A stretch of DNA of 64,000 nucleotides, from the NCBI RefSeq assembly GCF_945859685.1, contig NC_079147.1, positions 107,863,525 to 107,927,524 of the forward strand, read 5' to 3'. Below, piece after piece: positions 1 through 10,960 of this stretch; within the stretch, counting starts at the first letter, position 1; the number at the start of each line of letters is the position of its first letter. Source of the stretch: Eupeodes corollae. Taxonomy: Eukaryota; Arthropoda; Insecta; Diptera; Syrphidae. The notes beneath the pieces are model-generated. The model was not told the origin of the DNA. It saw only the letters and a program-made list of their open reading frames with translations, and did not search any database. Position numbers and translations under genes: made by a program.

Positions 1-942
1 TTCAAACTTTAACTGAATGTTGACAACAAGATTTTTTGAAAGATAAAAGTAAATTAAAGCCAATATCTCAAAGTTTTGAAAAGATATTTGAGTCGAAAAT
101 CAATTTTTACCAACTTTTATAAATTTTTTTTTAGGTTTTTATTTTTTGTAAAAAAACTGTCAATTCGATTTTTTTCAAACTTTATTTGTATGTTGACAAC
201 AAGATTTTTTGAAAGATAAAAGTAAATTAAAGCCAATATCTCAAAGTTTTGAAAAGATATTTGAGTCGAAAATCAATTTTTACCAACTTTTATAAATTAT
301 TTTTTTTAGGTTTTTATTTTTTGTAAAAAAAACTGTCAATTCGATTTTTCTCAAAATTTTTCAGAATGTTAAAAACAATATTTTTTATAAAATGAAATAA
401 GTTTGAAGCCTTAATTTCAAGTTTTTGAAAAGATATTTGAATCGATATTCAATTTTTACGAACTTTGAGTAATGTTTTTTTTAGATTTTAATTTTTTATA
501 AAAAAACTGTCAATTAGATTTTTCTCAAAATTTTATCAGATGTCAAAAACATTATTCTTCGTTGCACAAAACTGTTTTAGATATAAAATCATATTTCAGT
601 CGTAAAATTTTGGAGGTGACATATTTTTTTTTTCAGTTTTATTGATTTAAAAAAAAAACCGTTATATTGATTTTTTTCAAAAAATATACCTGTTTGGTAT
701 CACGTTACAATCTATTATATAAAATTTAATTCAAGTCTCTAGCGTTTTTGGTTCGTAAGATATTTAGGGTTAACCAAAATTTTCACCTTTTTTTCAAACT
801 GCTATGGTAAAAAAACCACCCACGCAATTTTCTTGAGAGCCCTTTCTGCATCTTTCTGCCTTATTATCTGTATAACAAAATTTATTTGAATACGATATCT
901 CTTCTGGTTCTTGAGCTATGGACAACGAAAAAAACGTCGCGA

Positions 943-996
943 ACGTACGGACGTACGGACGTACGGACGTACGGACGTACGGACGTACGGACGTAC
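943..996. repeat. 8-bp minisatellite (ACGTACGG)n in Repeat A core
   Basis: About six to seven near-perfect head-to-tail copies of ACGTACGG, followed by CGTACAAACGTACGTACACACGCACG-type sequence. It sits between the two inverted arms and is far more GC-rich than its surroundings. Short open frames crossing it are only translations of the repeat. Confidence 0.9.
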
Positions 997-1116
997 AAAC
1001 GTACGTACACACGCACGCACAGACATCTTTCTAAAAATCTTTTATTTCGACTCTAGGGACCTTGAAACGTCGAGAAATGTCAAAATTTTCAATTTGACAA
1101 ATCGGACCCATTACAA

Positions 1117-1136
1117 TAACTTCCTATGGGAAGTTA
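1117..1136. repeat. Perfect-arm palindrome at the Repeat A core boundary
   Basis: TAACTTCC and GGAAGTTA flank four bases, giving an 8-bp-stem palindrome. Related forms mark Repeat A cores or ends near 15125, 15648, 16735 and 46310, so it looks like a functional or terminal part of the repeat. Confidence 0.7.
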
Positions 1137-2703
1137 ATAAATTTTGTTATACAGATAATAAGGCAGAAAGATGCAGAAAGGGCTCTCAAGAAAATTGCGT
1201 GGGTGGTTTTTTTACCATAGCAGTTTAAAAGAAAGGTGAAAATTTTGGTTAACCCTAAATATCTTACGAACCAAAAACGCTAAGGACTTGAATTAAATTT
1301 TATATAATATATTGTAACGTGATACCAAACAGATATATTTTTGAAAAAAAATCTATCTAACGGTTTTTTTTCTAAATCAAAAAAACTGAAAAAAAAAATT
1401 TGTCACCTCCTAAATTTAACGACTAGCATATGATTTCATCTCCAAAACAATTTTGAGCAACGGAGAATAATGTTTTAAAAATGTGATAAAATTTTAAGAA
1501 AAATCAAATTGACAGTTTTTTTTACAAAAAATAAAAATCTAAAAAAAACATTACTCAAAGTTCGTAAAAATTAAATATCGATTCAAATATCTTTTCAAAA
1601 ACTTGAAATTTAGGCTTCAAGCTTATTTTATCTTATAAGAAATATTGTTTTCAACATTCAATAAAATTTTGAGAAAAATCGAATTGACAGTTTTTTTACA
1701 AAAAATAAAAACCTAAAAAAAAAATTAATAAAAGTTGGTAAAAATTGATTTTCGACTCAAATATCTTTTCAAAACTTTGAGATATTGGCTTTAATTTAAT
1801 TTTATCTGTTCAAAAATATTGTTGTCAACATTCAGTAAAATTTTGAACAAAATCGAATTGACAGTTTTTTTTATAAAAAATTAAAAACCGAACAAAAATT
1901 AACAAAAGTTGGTAAAAATTGAATATGGATTTAAATATCTTTTCAAAAACTTGAAAGTTAGACTTTAAACTTATTTTATCTTATAAGAAATATTGTTTTA
2001 AGCATTCTGAAAGATGTTGAGAAAAATCGAATTGACAGTTTTTTACAAAAAATAAAAACCTTAAAAAAAAAATTTATAAAAGTTGGTAAAAATTGATTTT
2101 CGACTCAAATATCTTTTCAAAAATTGTAGATAATGGCTTTTAACTACTTTTATCTTTCAAAAAATATTGTTGTTGTTATATTTAGTAAAATTTTGAAAAA
2201 AATCAAATTGATAGTTTTTGTACAAAAAAATTAAATACCTAAAAAACAATTTAATTAAAGTTGGTAAAAATTGATTTTCGACTCAAATATCTTTTCAAAT
2301 CTATAAAATATTGGCTTCAAACTAATTTTATCTTATAGAAAATATTAATTTCAACATTCGATAGAATTTTGAAGAAAATCGAATTGACGGTTTTTTTACA
2401 AAAAATAAAACTCTAAAAAAAGCAATACTAAAACTTGGTAAACATTTACTTTCAACTCTAATAGCTTTTCAAAAATTCAAAATATTGGCTTCAAACTTAT
2501 TTTATTTTACAGAAAATATTGTTTTCAATATTCAGTGATTTTTATATAAAAACCCAACAGTCCGTTTTTTTCATAAAAATTAAATCTATAAAAAATAGTA
2601 CGCAAATTTGGTAAAATCGATACTAGTACATATAGACAAACTTTTAAGCAAGACAAATCGACAGACGGGATGGGAAGTTATCAGTGTGGGTCGCATCCCA
2701 GCC

Positions 2704-2940
2704 TCTTTTTTGAAGTTGATATCTCTTCTCGTTCTTGAGTTATGGAGGACGAAAAAAACGTCGCGAACGTACGGACGTACGGACGTACGGGAGTACGGAC
2801 GTACAAACGTACGTACACACGCACGCACAGACATCTTTCTAAAAATCTTTTATTTTGACTCTAGGGACCTGGAAAAGTCGAGAAATGTCAAAATATTCAA
2901 TTCGACAAATCGGACCCATTACAATAACTTCCTATGATTA
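2704..2940 (+). repeat. Extra partial Repeat A core after the terminal hairpin
   Basis: Directly after the hairpin at 2667-2699 the sequence restarts with a second copy of the core: the GATATCTCTTCT-type lead, a shorter GTACGGAC minisatellite at about 2766-2805, then the CGACTCTAGGGACC and AAATCGGACCCATTACAATAACTTCC segments seen at 1045-1125. The same order (arm, hairpin, core) occurs at 16576-16757, so the junction is part of the family structure and not a chance join. Confidence 0.7.
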
Positions 2941-3611
2941 TATTCTAACTATGTTAAGATATATGTACATATGTATGTATATGTTAGTTCATTGACACCA
3001 ACTTTTTGTCAAATAACATATATTACAGCTTATGTCTAATTCAGTATAATAAAACAATTTAAAAGATTACAACGAGAAAATTTTAATTTTTATCCTAATG
3101 TTTTTTTGATTCTGAAATTACTATGGCTTCATTTAATCTTTCAGTTGTTTACGAAAAGGTGACAAGCATTTAGATTTCGAGGTCCAAAACTATTGAAAAT
3201 CAAAATTTTTATCGCATAATTTTGGTAATTCACTGGATTTTTACGAAAAAAGACACAAATTTGGATCAATTTTCTACTTACTATTAATTAAATCCACGCC
3301 TTGTATCAGCTTAAATTCTTAGATACCTTTGGATTGTTTTTTTGACATCAAAACTGTTTTGGATGACCTGGTTTTTTACACAAAAAACACTTACAAAAAG
3401 GTATCCTGATACACTGTCATTGAATAACATCTATCAAGCTGTCAAAATTTCGTTTTTAGGATGATGAAAATTAACCAACGAGTTTCTTTAAACGTTATTG
3501 ATTTGTAGTAAATTGCTTTCAGTTTTGTTGACTTCCAACTCGTCGTTCTCACCAATTAAAAGAAGAAAATAGGAAGAGCTGTTATTATTTCATGCTTGCT
3601 TATGTCACTTT
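2941..3611. other. AT-rich spacer, no gene seen
   Basis: No recognisable coding sequence, RNA gene or known transposon. It includes a short ATGTATGTATATG-type simple-sequence stretch near 2963-2983. Confidence 0.5.
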
Positions 3612-3621
3612 CAACAGTATA

Positions 3622-3897
3622 AATTAATAAATTGGGTGGCGCAACGGTCCGTTGAGAACTAGTGTCTCTCAACCATTCCTGTGTGCGAGTAATGGAGGGG
3701 GCCTACAGTTCTAAGCCGAATCCGAACGGTTAATTTGAAAAAGCACTTTTTCATGACAAGAATTTTTCTTGGAGAATTTGTCAGTTCCTCGCAATAGGCA
3801 GTACCCGTGAAAAAGCTTTAGATGGCATAGGCAGGGATCGAACCCAAAACCTCTTCCATGACAGTTCAACGCACTAACCATCATACCACGGGTTCTA
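3622..3897 (-). mobile_element. tRNA-derived SINE copy 1 with 10-bp target duplication
   Basis: Read on the minus strand, the element starts with a tRNA-like head. An A-box-like GTGGTATGATGGTTAGTGCG and a B-box-like GGTTCGATCCC lie at the high-coordinate end, followed by a tRNA-unrelated body and a tail GTTGCGCCACCCAATTTATTAATTT. It is flanked by a perfect direct repeat CAACAGTATA (3612-3621 and 3898-3907), the hallmark of retrotransposition. The anticodon-arm region of better-kept copies reads CTGTCATG, which resembles tRNA-Asp(GTC); that origin is inference. Other copies lie at 5204, 10066, 23190, 38691, 39774, 55638 and 60270. Confidence 0.92.
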
Positions 3898-3982
3898 CAA
3901 CAGTATAGTTTATCATAATGGAAAGAAACTTTGAATACACTCAACCTCTCACCTACTGCAAATCCGATAGTGTGCCCAAGCA

Positions 3983-3998
3983 GGGGGGGGGGGGGGGG
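3983..3998. repeat. Poly-G run of 16
   Basis: Sixteen uninterrupted G residues in otherwise AT-rich sequence. It could be a real homopolymer or have an assembly-affected length. Confidence 0.9.
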
Positions 3999-4319
3999 TT
4001 GCAGGTTAAATACCTATTATTATTAAAAATAAGTTGGTCTTTTTTTTTCATTTTTTTAAAGTGCCGTGTTTTAAAAATTGGTATTGTTTCACTTGGCATT
4101 ATTTCACTGCACCATACAAATCCACTCGAATGAATTTTACCTTTGGGTAAGAATAGATTTCTGTCAATGTTCATGACAATCTTATAGCATTTTCCATCAT
4201 TACGATACAAAATGTGTGCACCTTTTTGTGCATCCAACTATTATTGGTCTGCCATAAACGAAATTGAAGCTTACAAGAAAAGCTTTGATCATGCCCTCAA
4301 CTGCCAAGATAATAAAAAT

Positions 4320-4420
4320 AAAATAAATTGGGTGGCGCAACAGCCCGTTGAGAACTAGGGCCTAGTGACTTACAAATCTCAACCATTCCTGTGTGCGAGT
4401 TGTCAGGGATGGATAATGCT
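4320..4420 (-). mobile_element. SINE 3'-tail fragment
   Basis: Carries only the tail side of the SINE family (AAATTGGGTGGCGCAACAGC ... CTCAACCATTCCTGTGTGCGAG) and loses similarity after about 4420. The tRNA-like head is absent, so this is a broken copy. Confidence 0.75.
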
Positions 4421-5194
4421 TTGGCGAATATTCCAACTCAGAGGATTTTCTTGATTAAAGAGATGGCTTAACGTGCTCCATTAAGCATCTTGCACATGGG
4501 CTAAGAACTGCGAACTGTTGATGTTCGCATATTTTGATTTTTATTTTATATGAGCTTAAGTTCTATACGCAGACAGCCACGAATTGTCAATTTTGTTTCC
4601 ATATTTTCCTCATCCAGTATCTTTTGATCAAAAAACAAAACAAGAGTTATATATTTTTGTTCGTTACTACCAAATTGTTTTTACGAAATTATTGTCTTGT
4701 TTTAGAGAACAAAATGCAAATTTTATTATCCAAATATTAGTGTCAATTAGTTTTTTTATAATTTAAATATGAAATTGTCTTTTTGAAATGTGTTAAATCA
4801 CGTTTGTACGTTCAATCGTTGTTCGCTCTCATTTGCAGGGCATTTGGTGAACTTTTCTTGGCGAATTTGAAATAAATAAATATAAATAAATAGCAATTAC
4901 TCTATCACATTTATCTTATTGGTCTTTCTGACAGCTGCCACTTGATATATGATCAGTTTGGTCTGTTATTTCATTATGAGTAGACTTACTTTTGAACAAC
5001 TTTTGCAAATCGGGCAAATTTATTACTTATTTATTTATTAACAAAATAATCGTACGTTCCATTTATTATGAAGGAAAATGTAAGTGAGTCTGAGGTGTGG
5101 CTTCCACGATGGACCAATTAAAAACACTAGAATATTGTTTTTTTTTTAAGGTTATGTAAGGTCACACTTTGGAAGAGAATATTCAGCACCTTTT
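4421..5194. other. AT-rich spacer, no gene seen
   Basis: No coding similarity or structured RNA was recognised. Confidence 0.5.
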
Positions 5195-5203
5195 TGCTGA
5201 CAT

Positions 5204-5511
5204 CAAAATCAAATGGGGTGGCGCAACAGTCCGTTGTGGCCTAGTGACTTACAACTCGCAACCATTCCTGTGTGCGAGTACTGTTGTCAGGAATGGAAGG
5301 GACCTACAATTTTAGGCCGAATACGAACGGCTAGTTTGAGAAAGCTCTTTTTCATGACAAGAATTACTCTTGAAGGATTTGTCTATTCCTCGCAAGAGGC
5401 AGTACCCGCGAAAATTATTTTTTTTTAATTAAGGTGGCACAGGCAGGGATTGAACCCAAGACCCCTTGCATGACAGTCCAACGCACTAACCATCATGCCA
5501 CGGGTACTACA
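5204..5511 (-). mobile_element. tRNA-derived SINE copy 2 with 9-bp target duplication
   Basis: Full-length family member on the minus strand with the tRNA-like head at about 5430-5511 and the GCGCCACCCC tail at 5213. The flanking perfect repeat TGCTGACAT (5195-5203 and 5512-5520) marks the insertion. Box B is slightly degraded (GGTTCAATCCC). Confidence 0.92.
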
Positions 5512-5520
5512 TGCTGACAT

Positions 5521-7333
5521 GCTTCCCCAAAAATTCATACAATCGAAAACTGGGTCTCTCGGCTGAAATTTATTCCAGCCAGACCCAGCGGTCACTCAAC
5601 CGAAATCTTTGTTTTTAATATAATGTCAAGCCCTTATTTTTAAATTAATTCCATACCTTCAAATTACAATAATTTCTTCAATAGCTTAAGTGATTTTGCT
5701 AAAATCTCCGTAACCATTGAAGAAAATGTTAATTTTTGGGCAAAACTATTCTCACCTCACTTAACATTGTAAAATTGTTTACAACTTCGGGTTCTCTGGC
5801 CTTATAATTTAACTTTTATACAAGCTTGTTTTCTTCTTTTTCCCGTGAAGAGCTCTGTTTCTTTTCTCACTTGTCCACAATTTGTGTGCACTGTAGCTGA
5901 CGTGGTTTTTAACAGTTGCATAGATTCTAAACTAATGTACTTCCAGGTCAATATATTATCCATGGGTTTGACAGCCAAATAAAAAGTGTTTTTAGACCGG
6001 ATTTTAGCAGAAATTGAAAATCGTTACACATTTTTACTATTACAAACTCTTCATTTTATTTAAATTTTGAATAAAATAACGATATTCAAAATACAGATGA
6101 AATTATCTTAACTGCAAACTTTTGGTACTCAGCACGTCAAAAATAAATTACCTACTCAAAAAGAAAAGGCCAAGTCATAAATTTTGTCAAAAAAAAACAT
6201 ATCTATAAAAATAATTTAAAATAGTTATTTAACTATTGACCAATCCAAAATATATTTGTGATTTTAGAGAACAAAAGAAAGTGCAATGTTTTCATTGAGC
6301 AATTCTATGAAATGCCTATTTATACTTTGACCTACCATCTTATTTTTCTTTTCGACTTTAGTAAAATATGAACAAAACACATCTTATTAAAAATATTATG
6401 ATAAGATTTACTATAATCGCTTGATCTGATGAATTTTTCAACTGAAACTTATTTTTCAAAAAAAAGATAAACAAATAATTAGTGTAATAAAATATATTAA
6501 TGCAGAACAGAACAATAAACGTTTCATTAATTAGTAAGTTCAATAAAGTGTTTTATGCGCATTCGTGTGAAAATATGGTATTTGCAATGTGTTCTGTATA
6601 CCTATCTATCTATTTATTAATAAATAACTTAATATCAATTTTTTTGCATACCTTCAACTTTTCCAAGAAAAAAACCCCCTTGCGTTTTGTTTCACTTTGA
6701 ATTTAAATAGAATATGTATCTCCGTATCAACTTTTTACTTTACAAGCAACGATTCTACAATAACAAATATACACAACTGCAGCACTAAGCTAGTAACAGC
6801 GACTTCTAACACTCTCAGAACATTGTTCAACTCTAGAAATATAGAAGCAGACTTGAGAACTTTGACTTTACCCGGTTCGGTTGACGATCAGAAACAAACT
6901 GAGCATCGAATATAGATTGTGATCGGGAATTGGGATAGGAGCTGCAGTTGACTTGAAGCCCACACAAAAATGAAATGAAAAATTTAATATTTAAAACTTT
7001 CAGTGCTGAAACGCTGAAAGCTTAAACAATAATTTAAACGTTGTTGCTTGTACCTGCTTAAGTTTGTGATGTGATAGTTTCAAAGCAATTTATACAGGGT
7101 GCTTCACGGAAACTATAGGTTTCTGAGTAGATTTTATGTAAAATAGTGATGATCTCATTTTGATTCCTTTTCAACTTAAATTTGCTGAATTAAAAAAAAA
7201 AACAATAGTTGGCAGATGGTTGATTTTACTTATCAGCAATTTATTGTATGTCTTTTTTCACGTTTAAAATTTTATTTAAACTACATTTATAAATTAAAAA
7301 ATAACCTTAAGAAGTCTTAATTTTTTTTTTTTT
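5521..7333. other. AT-rich spacer with a transposon-end-like motif
   Basis: No gene recognised. TACAGGGTGCTTCACGGAAA near 7095-7114 looks like the ends of Tc1/mariner-type elements, but no partner end or transposase was found nearby. A poly-T run of about 20 lies at 7319-7338. Confidence 0.4.
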
Positions 7334-7344
7334 TTTTTGGTGAC

Positions 7345-7650
7345 ACTTACTTACTTACGGTGGCGCTACAGTCCTGTGAGAACTAGAGCCTTATCCAACA
7401 CACTTCTTCATCTAGCTCGGTCCTTATTTAGTTGTCTCCAGTTGCACACACAAAGTAAGGTCACTTTCCACTTGTGCGCGTGACTTGATCAGCGGTCTTC
7501 CTCTACAGCGGTGTCCTAGGGGTGCGGATTCGAAGATATTTCGAGCCGGATCATTGGTTTGCATGCGCTCTTAGTGAGCCAGCCATCTCAGTAATCCTTC
7601 TGAGTAAGTCTAAGTCACTGTACAGCCTATAAAGCTCGTCGTTTCACGAC
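7345..7650 (-). mobile_element. RTE-like LINE, 3'-terminal fragment with tetranucleotide tail
   Basis: On the minus strand it encodes the last part of an RTE-like polymerase ORF (GRPR..W..QVE..L and NWRQL-type words) and ends in GCTCTAGTTCTCACAGGACTGTAGCGCCACC followed by (GTAA)n at about 7346-7358. Such short-tandem 3' tails are typical of RTE-clade LINEs. It overlaps in content with the neighbouring copy at 7905, so the two are separate insertions or a rearranged pair; the bases between (7651-7904) are not LINE-like. Confidence 0.75.
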
Positions 7651-7904
7651 TGTCAAGTTAGAAATACATTTTTCGAAATTTAAGAAACTGAGAATGCAGT
7701 TAATTGCAGCTGTTTTGTTGTAAATCAATTTTCACGCAAAACTGTTCAAAACTTTCATTGAAATATGTACAAAAATAAAGATAATAAGTCCAAATACCAC
7801 TTAACACTGAACCATTCCGTTTATCATATTCTGGCCCCTCTTTTATGAAATTCAAAGTTCCAAAACTTGTTTCCAATTGTTCCGGGGCTCTTCTAAATTG
7901 TATG

Positions 7905-9535
7905 ACTTTAATTCTGTTAACTAGGTCAGTGTCGCTGTACAGCCCGTATAATTCGTCGCTATATCTTCTCCTCCATTCGGGACCAAAAATCACCCGAAGA
8001 ATTTTTCTCTCGAAGCATCCTAAGGCGTTCTCATCTTTCTTTGATAGGGTTCAGGCCTCAGTGCCATAAAAAAGAACCGGGATGATGAGTGTCTTATAGA
8101 TGGTGATTTTAGATGCACGGGAGAGGACTTTACTTCTCAATTGCCTTCTAAGTCCAAAGAAGCAGCGATTTGCAAGAGGTATTCTTCGTTTCAATCAGCG
8201 CTGGTGTCGTTGTCTGTGTTAATAGCGGTGCATAGGTAAACAAAGTCCTTAACTACCTCGAAGTTACAGCTGTTCATAGTCACTTTTTGTTCAAGACGTG
8301 CGTCGTTGTTCAACGTTTTTTTTTTTGATGACAGCATATACTTGGTCTTACCCTCATTGACTAAACCCATCTTCTTATACGCAATGTTAAGAAGACTGAT
8401 GCCTCTGTAGTTGGCGCAATTTAGAGGGTCTCCTTTCTTATGTATCGTTTCGTGGCTGATACCCTTGGGAGGTTTTTTTTTATCTTTTGGTAAAATTTAG
8501 GATCCTCCTCAGCGCTGCCGTTTCATATTTTCGCTGGGGAGGATATCAAAGGTTTTAAGGGGAGTATTTCACGTTGGTAGGGAGTACGCACAAAAAAACA
8601 CTGAATTTTTTTTAACAATACCACTATATTAAAACATTTATATTTGAACTCAAATTCCAGGTACATAAAACGAAACAATAAATAATAAAAACGTAAGAAA
8701 AAATATTTCTTATATACTGGCAACGGTTAGGATAGAAAAAAAAATGAATGCATTCAGACATTCAGAGCATTAAGGGTTTGTCATACTAGATAAAATTGTT
8801 CAGAATAATTAATAACAAATAATGAAAATTTAAAATATGATAGAATGAACTTTAAAGTAAAACATAAATGCTAAACAAAATAGACTTTAAAATATTTTCG
8901 AGGGGAGTACATTTAAAGAGAGGGGAGTACGGGAGTACGGTGAAGGCAAGTGGAGTACGAATACTCCCTTAGTACTCATTCCGGCAGCGCTGATCCTCCT
9001 TCCTGTTGTGACATCCCTCTATCTCCTCAAACGCGCGCTTCTTATGCTCTCTTTTTTCCATCTTAGAAACCAGTGTTCCTCTCTCCTCTTCTGCTCGTAG
9101 AGCTCGCGAGCAGCTCTGGTCCTTTTATGCAGCGCCGTTTTGTATGCCTGCTGTTTCGCTGCGTGCGCTTGCCGGCATTAGTCGGCAAACCATGGGTTTC
9201 GCTGTGGTGGCCGTGTGAAACTTAGCACTTCAGAGGCGGCATTTCTGATGGCTGCAAAGCAATGTTGCCTCTGGTTTTCAATTTTCAATGCAGGCCTACA
9301 TAGGAATCTTTAAGAGGTTATTAGAGACTCGATCGGAAAATTACATGGCAGTATCTTGCGATTGATCCCAAGACTTTTTGTCTGAGTCTAGTTCCAACAA
9401 CAAATCCACACCTAAATAGACGCTGTCTTTGTTTTCGGTAGCAGTCGCCGTAGTATATATCGCAGTCTTTTAGTTTGCGTTTGCCCGGTCCATCCCATCG
9501 CACTTCTTGGATGGCGGTAATATCTGCCTTTCGCT
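7905..9535 (-). pseudogene. RTE-like LINE endonuclease/reverse transcriptase relic
   Basis: Minus-strand frames hold, in order, endonuclease start (ADITAIQEVRWDGPG, about 9490-9534), CGFVVGTRLRQKVLG, then a jump into the pre-RT region (QRNPWF, HAAKQQAYKTALHKRTRAAR, about 9110-9290), 'NCANYRGISLLN'-type RT words near 8400, and the C-terminal part with E.KR.I...N.CFFGL and EWRRRYSDELYGLYSDTDLV at about 7915-8200. Frames shift repeatedly and the middle of the endonuclease and of the RT is missing, so it is dead. A hAT-type MITE is inserted at 8510-8992. Related copies lie at 24480, 31857, 51400 and 53765. Confidence 0.8.
8510..8992. mobile_element. hAT-type MITE with 8-bp target duplication
   Basis: Ends are inverted copies of CAGCGCTGCCG, and the flanks are a perfect 8-bp duplication ATCCTCCT (8502-8509 and 8993-9000). 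The CAG start, the CTG end and the 8-bp duplication are the hAT superfamily signature. The 483-bp body has no transposase but contains several GGGAGTAC words near both ends, which may be subterminal binding repeats. Removing it restores continuous LINE sequence, so it inserted after the LINE. Confidence 0.92.
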
Positions 9536-10557
9536 AATTGTTGAGATGCACGACAGAGCGTACAAAATTCGGCCAGTGTTAGAACTCTTCAATAAGCTAT
9601 TTCAAAATGACCTCAGCAACACCCGACAGCAATCAATTGACGAACATATGATACAATTCAAGGGACATAATGTTATGAAACAATACATAAAGAATAAGAT
9701 GGTCAAATGGGGCTTCAAGTTATGGTGTAGATTTGAGTAAGATCCTTATATGTACAGGTAAACGAAGTTTACTGGTGAATCAGTTGTACTTCAGCTTACA
9801 GAAAAGCTGGAAGGATTGGGATGCCAAATATACATCGACAACTTTTTCAACTCACCTTTGCTTCAATATCAGCTTATTGGCCGGAATACGAAGTCGTTTG
9901 GGACGGTTCGAACAAACCGAAAACATCTTCCAGGGGGAGACATTTACACCACAAACTTTCAAGGCACCACATATGTCAAATGGATGGATAGCAAAGGCGT
10001 GCATTTGTTGACCAACTTTATGCCACCTGTGAAAAAAGATGTGGTAAAGCGCAGCAAAGCTGGTTAAAAATAAATAAATTGGGTGGCGCAAAAGTCCGTA
10101 GAGAACTAGGGCCTAGTTACTTACAACTCTCAACCATTCCTGTGCGCGAGTAATGTTGTCAGGAATGCCGAATCTGAATGGCTAATTTGAGGAAGAACTT
10201 TTTCATGACAGAAGTTACTTTTGGAGAATTTGTCAATTCCTCTCAAGAGGCAGTACCCATGAAAAGACTTTAAATGGCATAGGCAGGGATCGAACCCAAG
10301 ACCTCTGGCATGACAGTCCAACGCGCTAACCATCATGCCACGGGGACTACAAAAAAGCTCGTTCAGCAAAAAAAATTGATGTCGTTTGCCCCAAAATTGT
10401 TTCGTTTTATAACAAACATATGGGTGGAGTAGATCTCATGGATCAACGTAAGGTTTGCTACGAACTTCGTCAAAGATCAAAAGCAAGTACTACCTTCGAC
10501 TATTTTTCGATGTTTTTGACGTTTGGGTAAATAACGCACACACGGTCTACAGTTAAC
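9536..10557 (+). pseudogene. piggyBac-type transposase relic, split by a SINE
   Basis: Frames encode YKIRPVLELFNKLFQNDLS, then SIDEHMIQFKG, KWGFKLWCR, LLVNQLYFSLQ, IYIDNFFNSPLL, FGTVRTNRK and KWMDSKGVHLLTNF, and beyond the SINE PKIVSFYNKHMGGVDLMDQR and YYLRLFFDVFDVWVNNAHTVY. This is the usual motif order of piggyBac/PGBD DDE transposases (SIDE, YIDNF, MGGVDL.D). The N-terminal third is absent, at least two frameshifts occur (near 9740-9820 and 10480), and a SINE sits at 10066-10353 between ..RRSKAG and the next block. No TTAA-flanked ends were identified. Confidence 0.88.
10066..10353 (-). mobile_element. SINE copy 3 inserted in the piggyBac relic
   Basis: Full-length SINE on the minus strand with B-box-like GGTTCGATCCC at about 10286-10296 and the GCGCCACCCAATTTATTTATT tail at 10071-10088. 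It is flanked by AAAGCTGGTT (10056-10065) and AAAGCTCGTT (10354-10363), a 10-bp target duplication with one mismatch. The host transposase frame continues on both sides, so the SINE arrived after the piggyBac copy. Confidence 0.93.
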
Positions 10558-10960
10558 ATTATGATGAAAAAAAATGGAAGGAAGGCTGATGACTAGCCTG
10601 CAGTTCAGACAAGTTGTTGCTAGGAGTTTGGTAAGTGATTTTACCGTATGTTCATGTCTAATAAATATATAAAAACGAAATAAAAACAAAATGAGCATTT
10701 TAATTTACCGACCATAGAGGCATATTTGTCCTGAAAAATTCCAAAAAAAAAACGTTACAATTTCTCATATTTTCATTTTGAAATCTGATTTTTAGAAGCT
10801 TAAATGATCTTATTTAGTGCCATAATGTTATGGTGGTAATAGTGTTAAATCAAAAAAACATTTATTAATTTTTTGTTTCGAAGATCGGTAGAGCCGAGTT
10901 TTTTAAATTAGTTATATATGTATACAAAATTTTTAATTTTAGTTTAAAAATGTTTTCAGT
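10558..10960. other. Spacer, no gene seen
   Basis: Possible remaining piggyBac 3' flank; no recognisable terminal repeat. Confidence 0.4.

Larger units (their letters stand above)
1..2703. repeat. Repeat A copy 1: foldback-like element with inverted tandem-repeat arms
   Basis: The left part (1 to about 900) and right part (about 1125 to 2700) are inverted copies of each other around a short core. Each arm is built from AT-rich tandem units of about 175 bp; the recurring phrase ACTGTCAATTCGATTT appears near 157, 332 and 506, and its reverse complement recurs near 1511, 1684, 1858, 2031, 2210 and 2386. Nearest the core, each arm carries a non-tandem block with the words GGTATCACGTTACAAT and AATTTTCTTGAGAGCCC. 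The right arm ends in a hairpin at 2667-2699. The left arm is cut by the window edge. Long inverted arms made of direct repeats are the known architecture of foldback elements; assignment to that class is inference, and no transposase is visible. Confidence 0.75.

Noticed and set aside
794..1228. Open frames rich in VRTYGRTDVRTYGRT
   Set aside because: They are translations of the (ACGTACGG)n minisatellite, open in several frames on both strands.
1..2600. Regularly spaced repeats as a possible CRISPR array
   Set aside because: Units are about 175 bp, contiguous and AT-rich with no unique spacers, in a eukaryotic genome.
5430..5511. tRNA gene suggested by A- and B-box-like sequences
   Set aside because: The cloverleaf is degraded, and the sequence is the head of a dispersed SINE family with target duplications.
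7095..7114. TACAGGGTGCTTCACGG as a complete mariner-type element end
   Set aside because: No matching inverted end or transposase nearby; recorded only as a motif.
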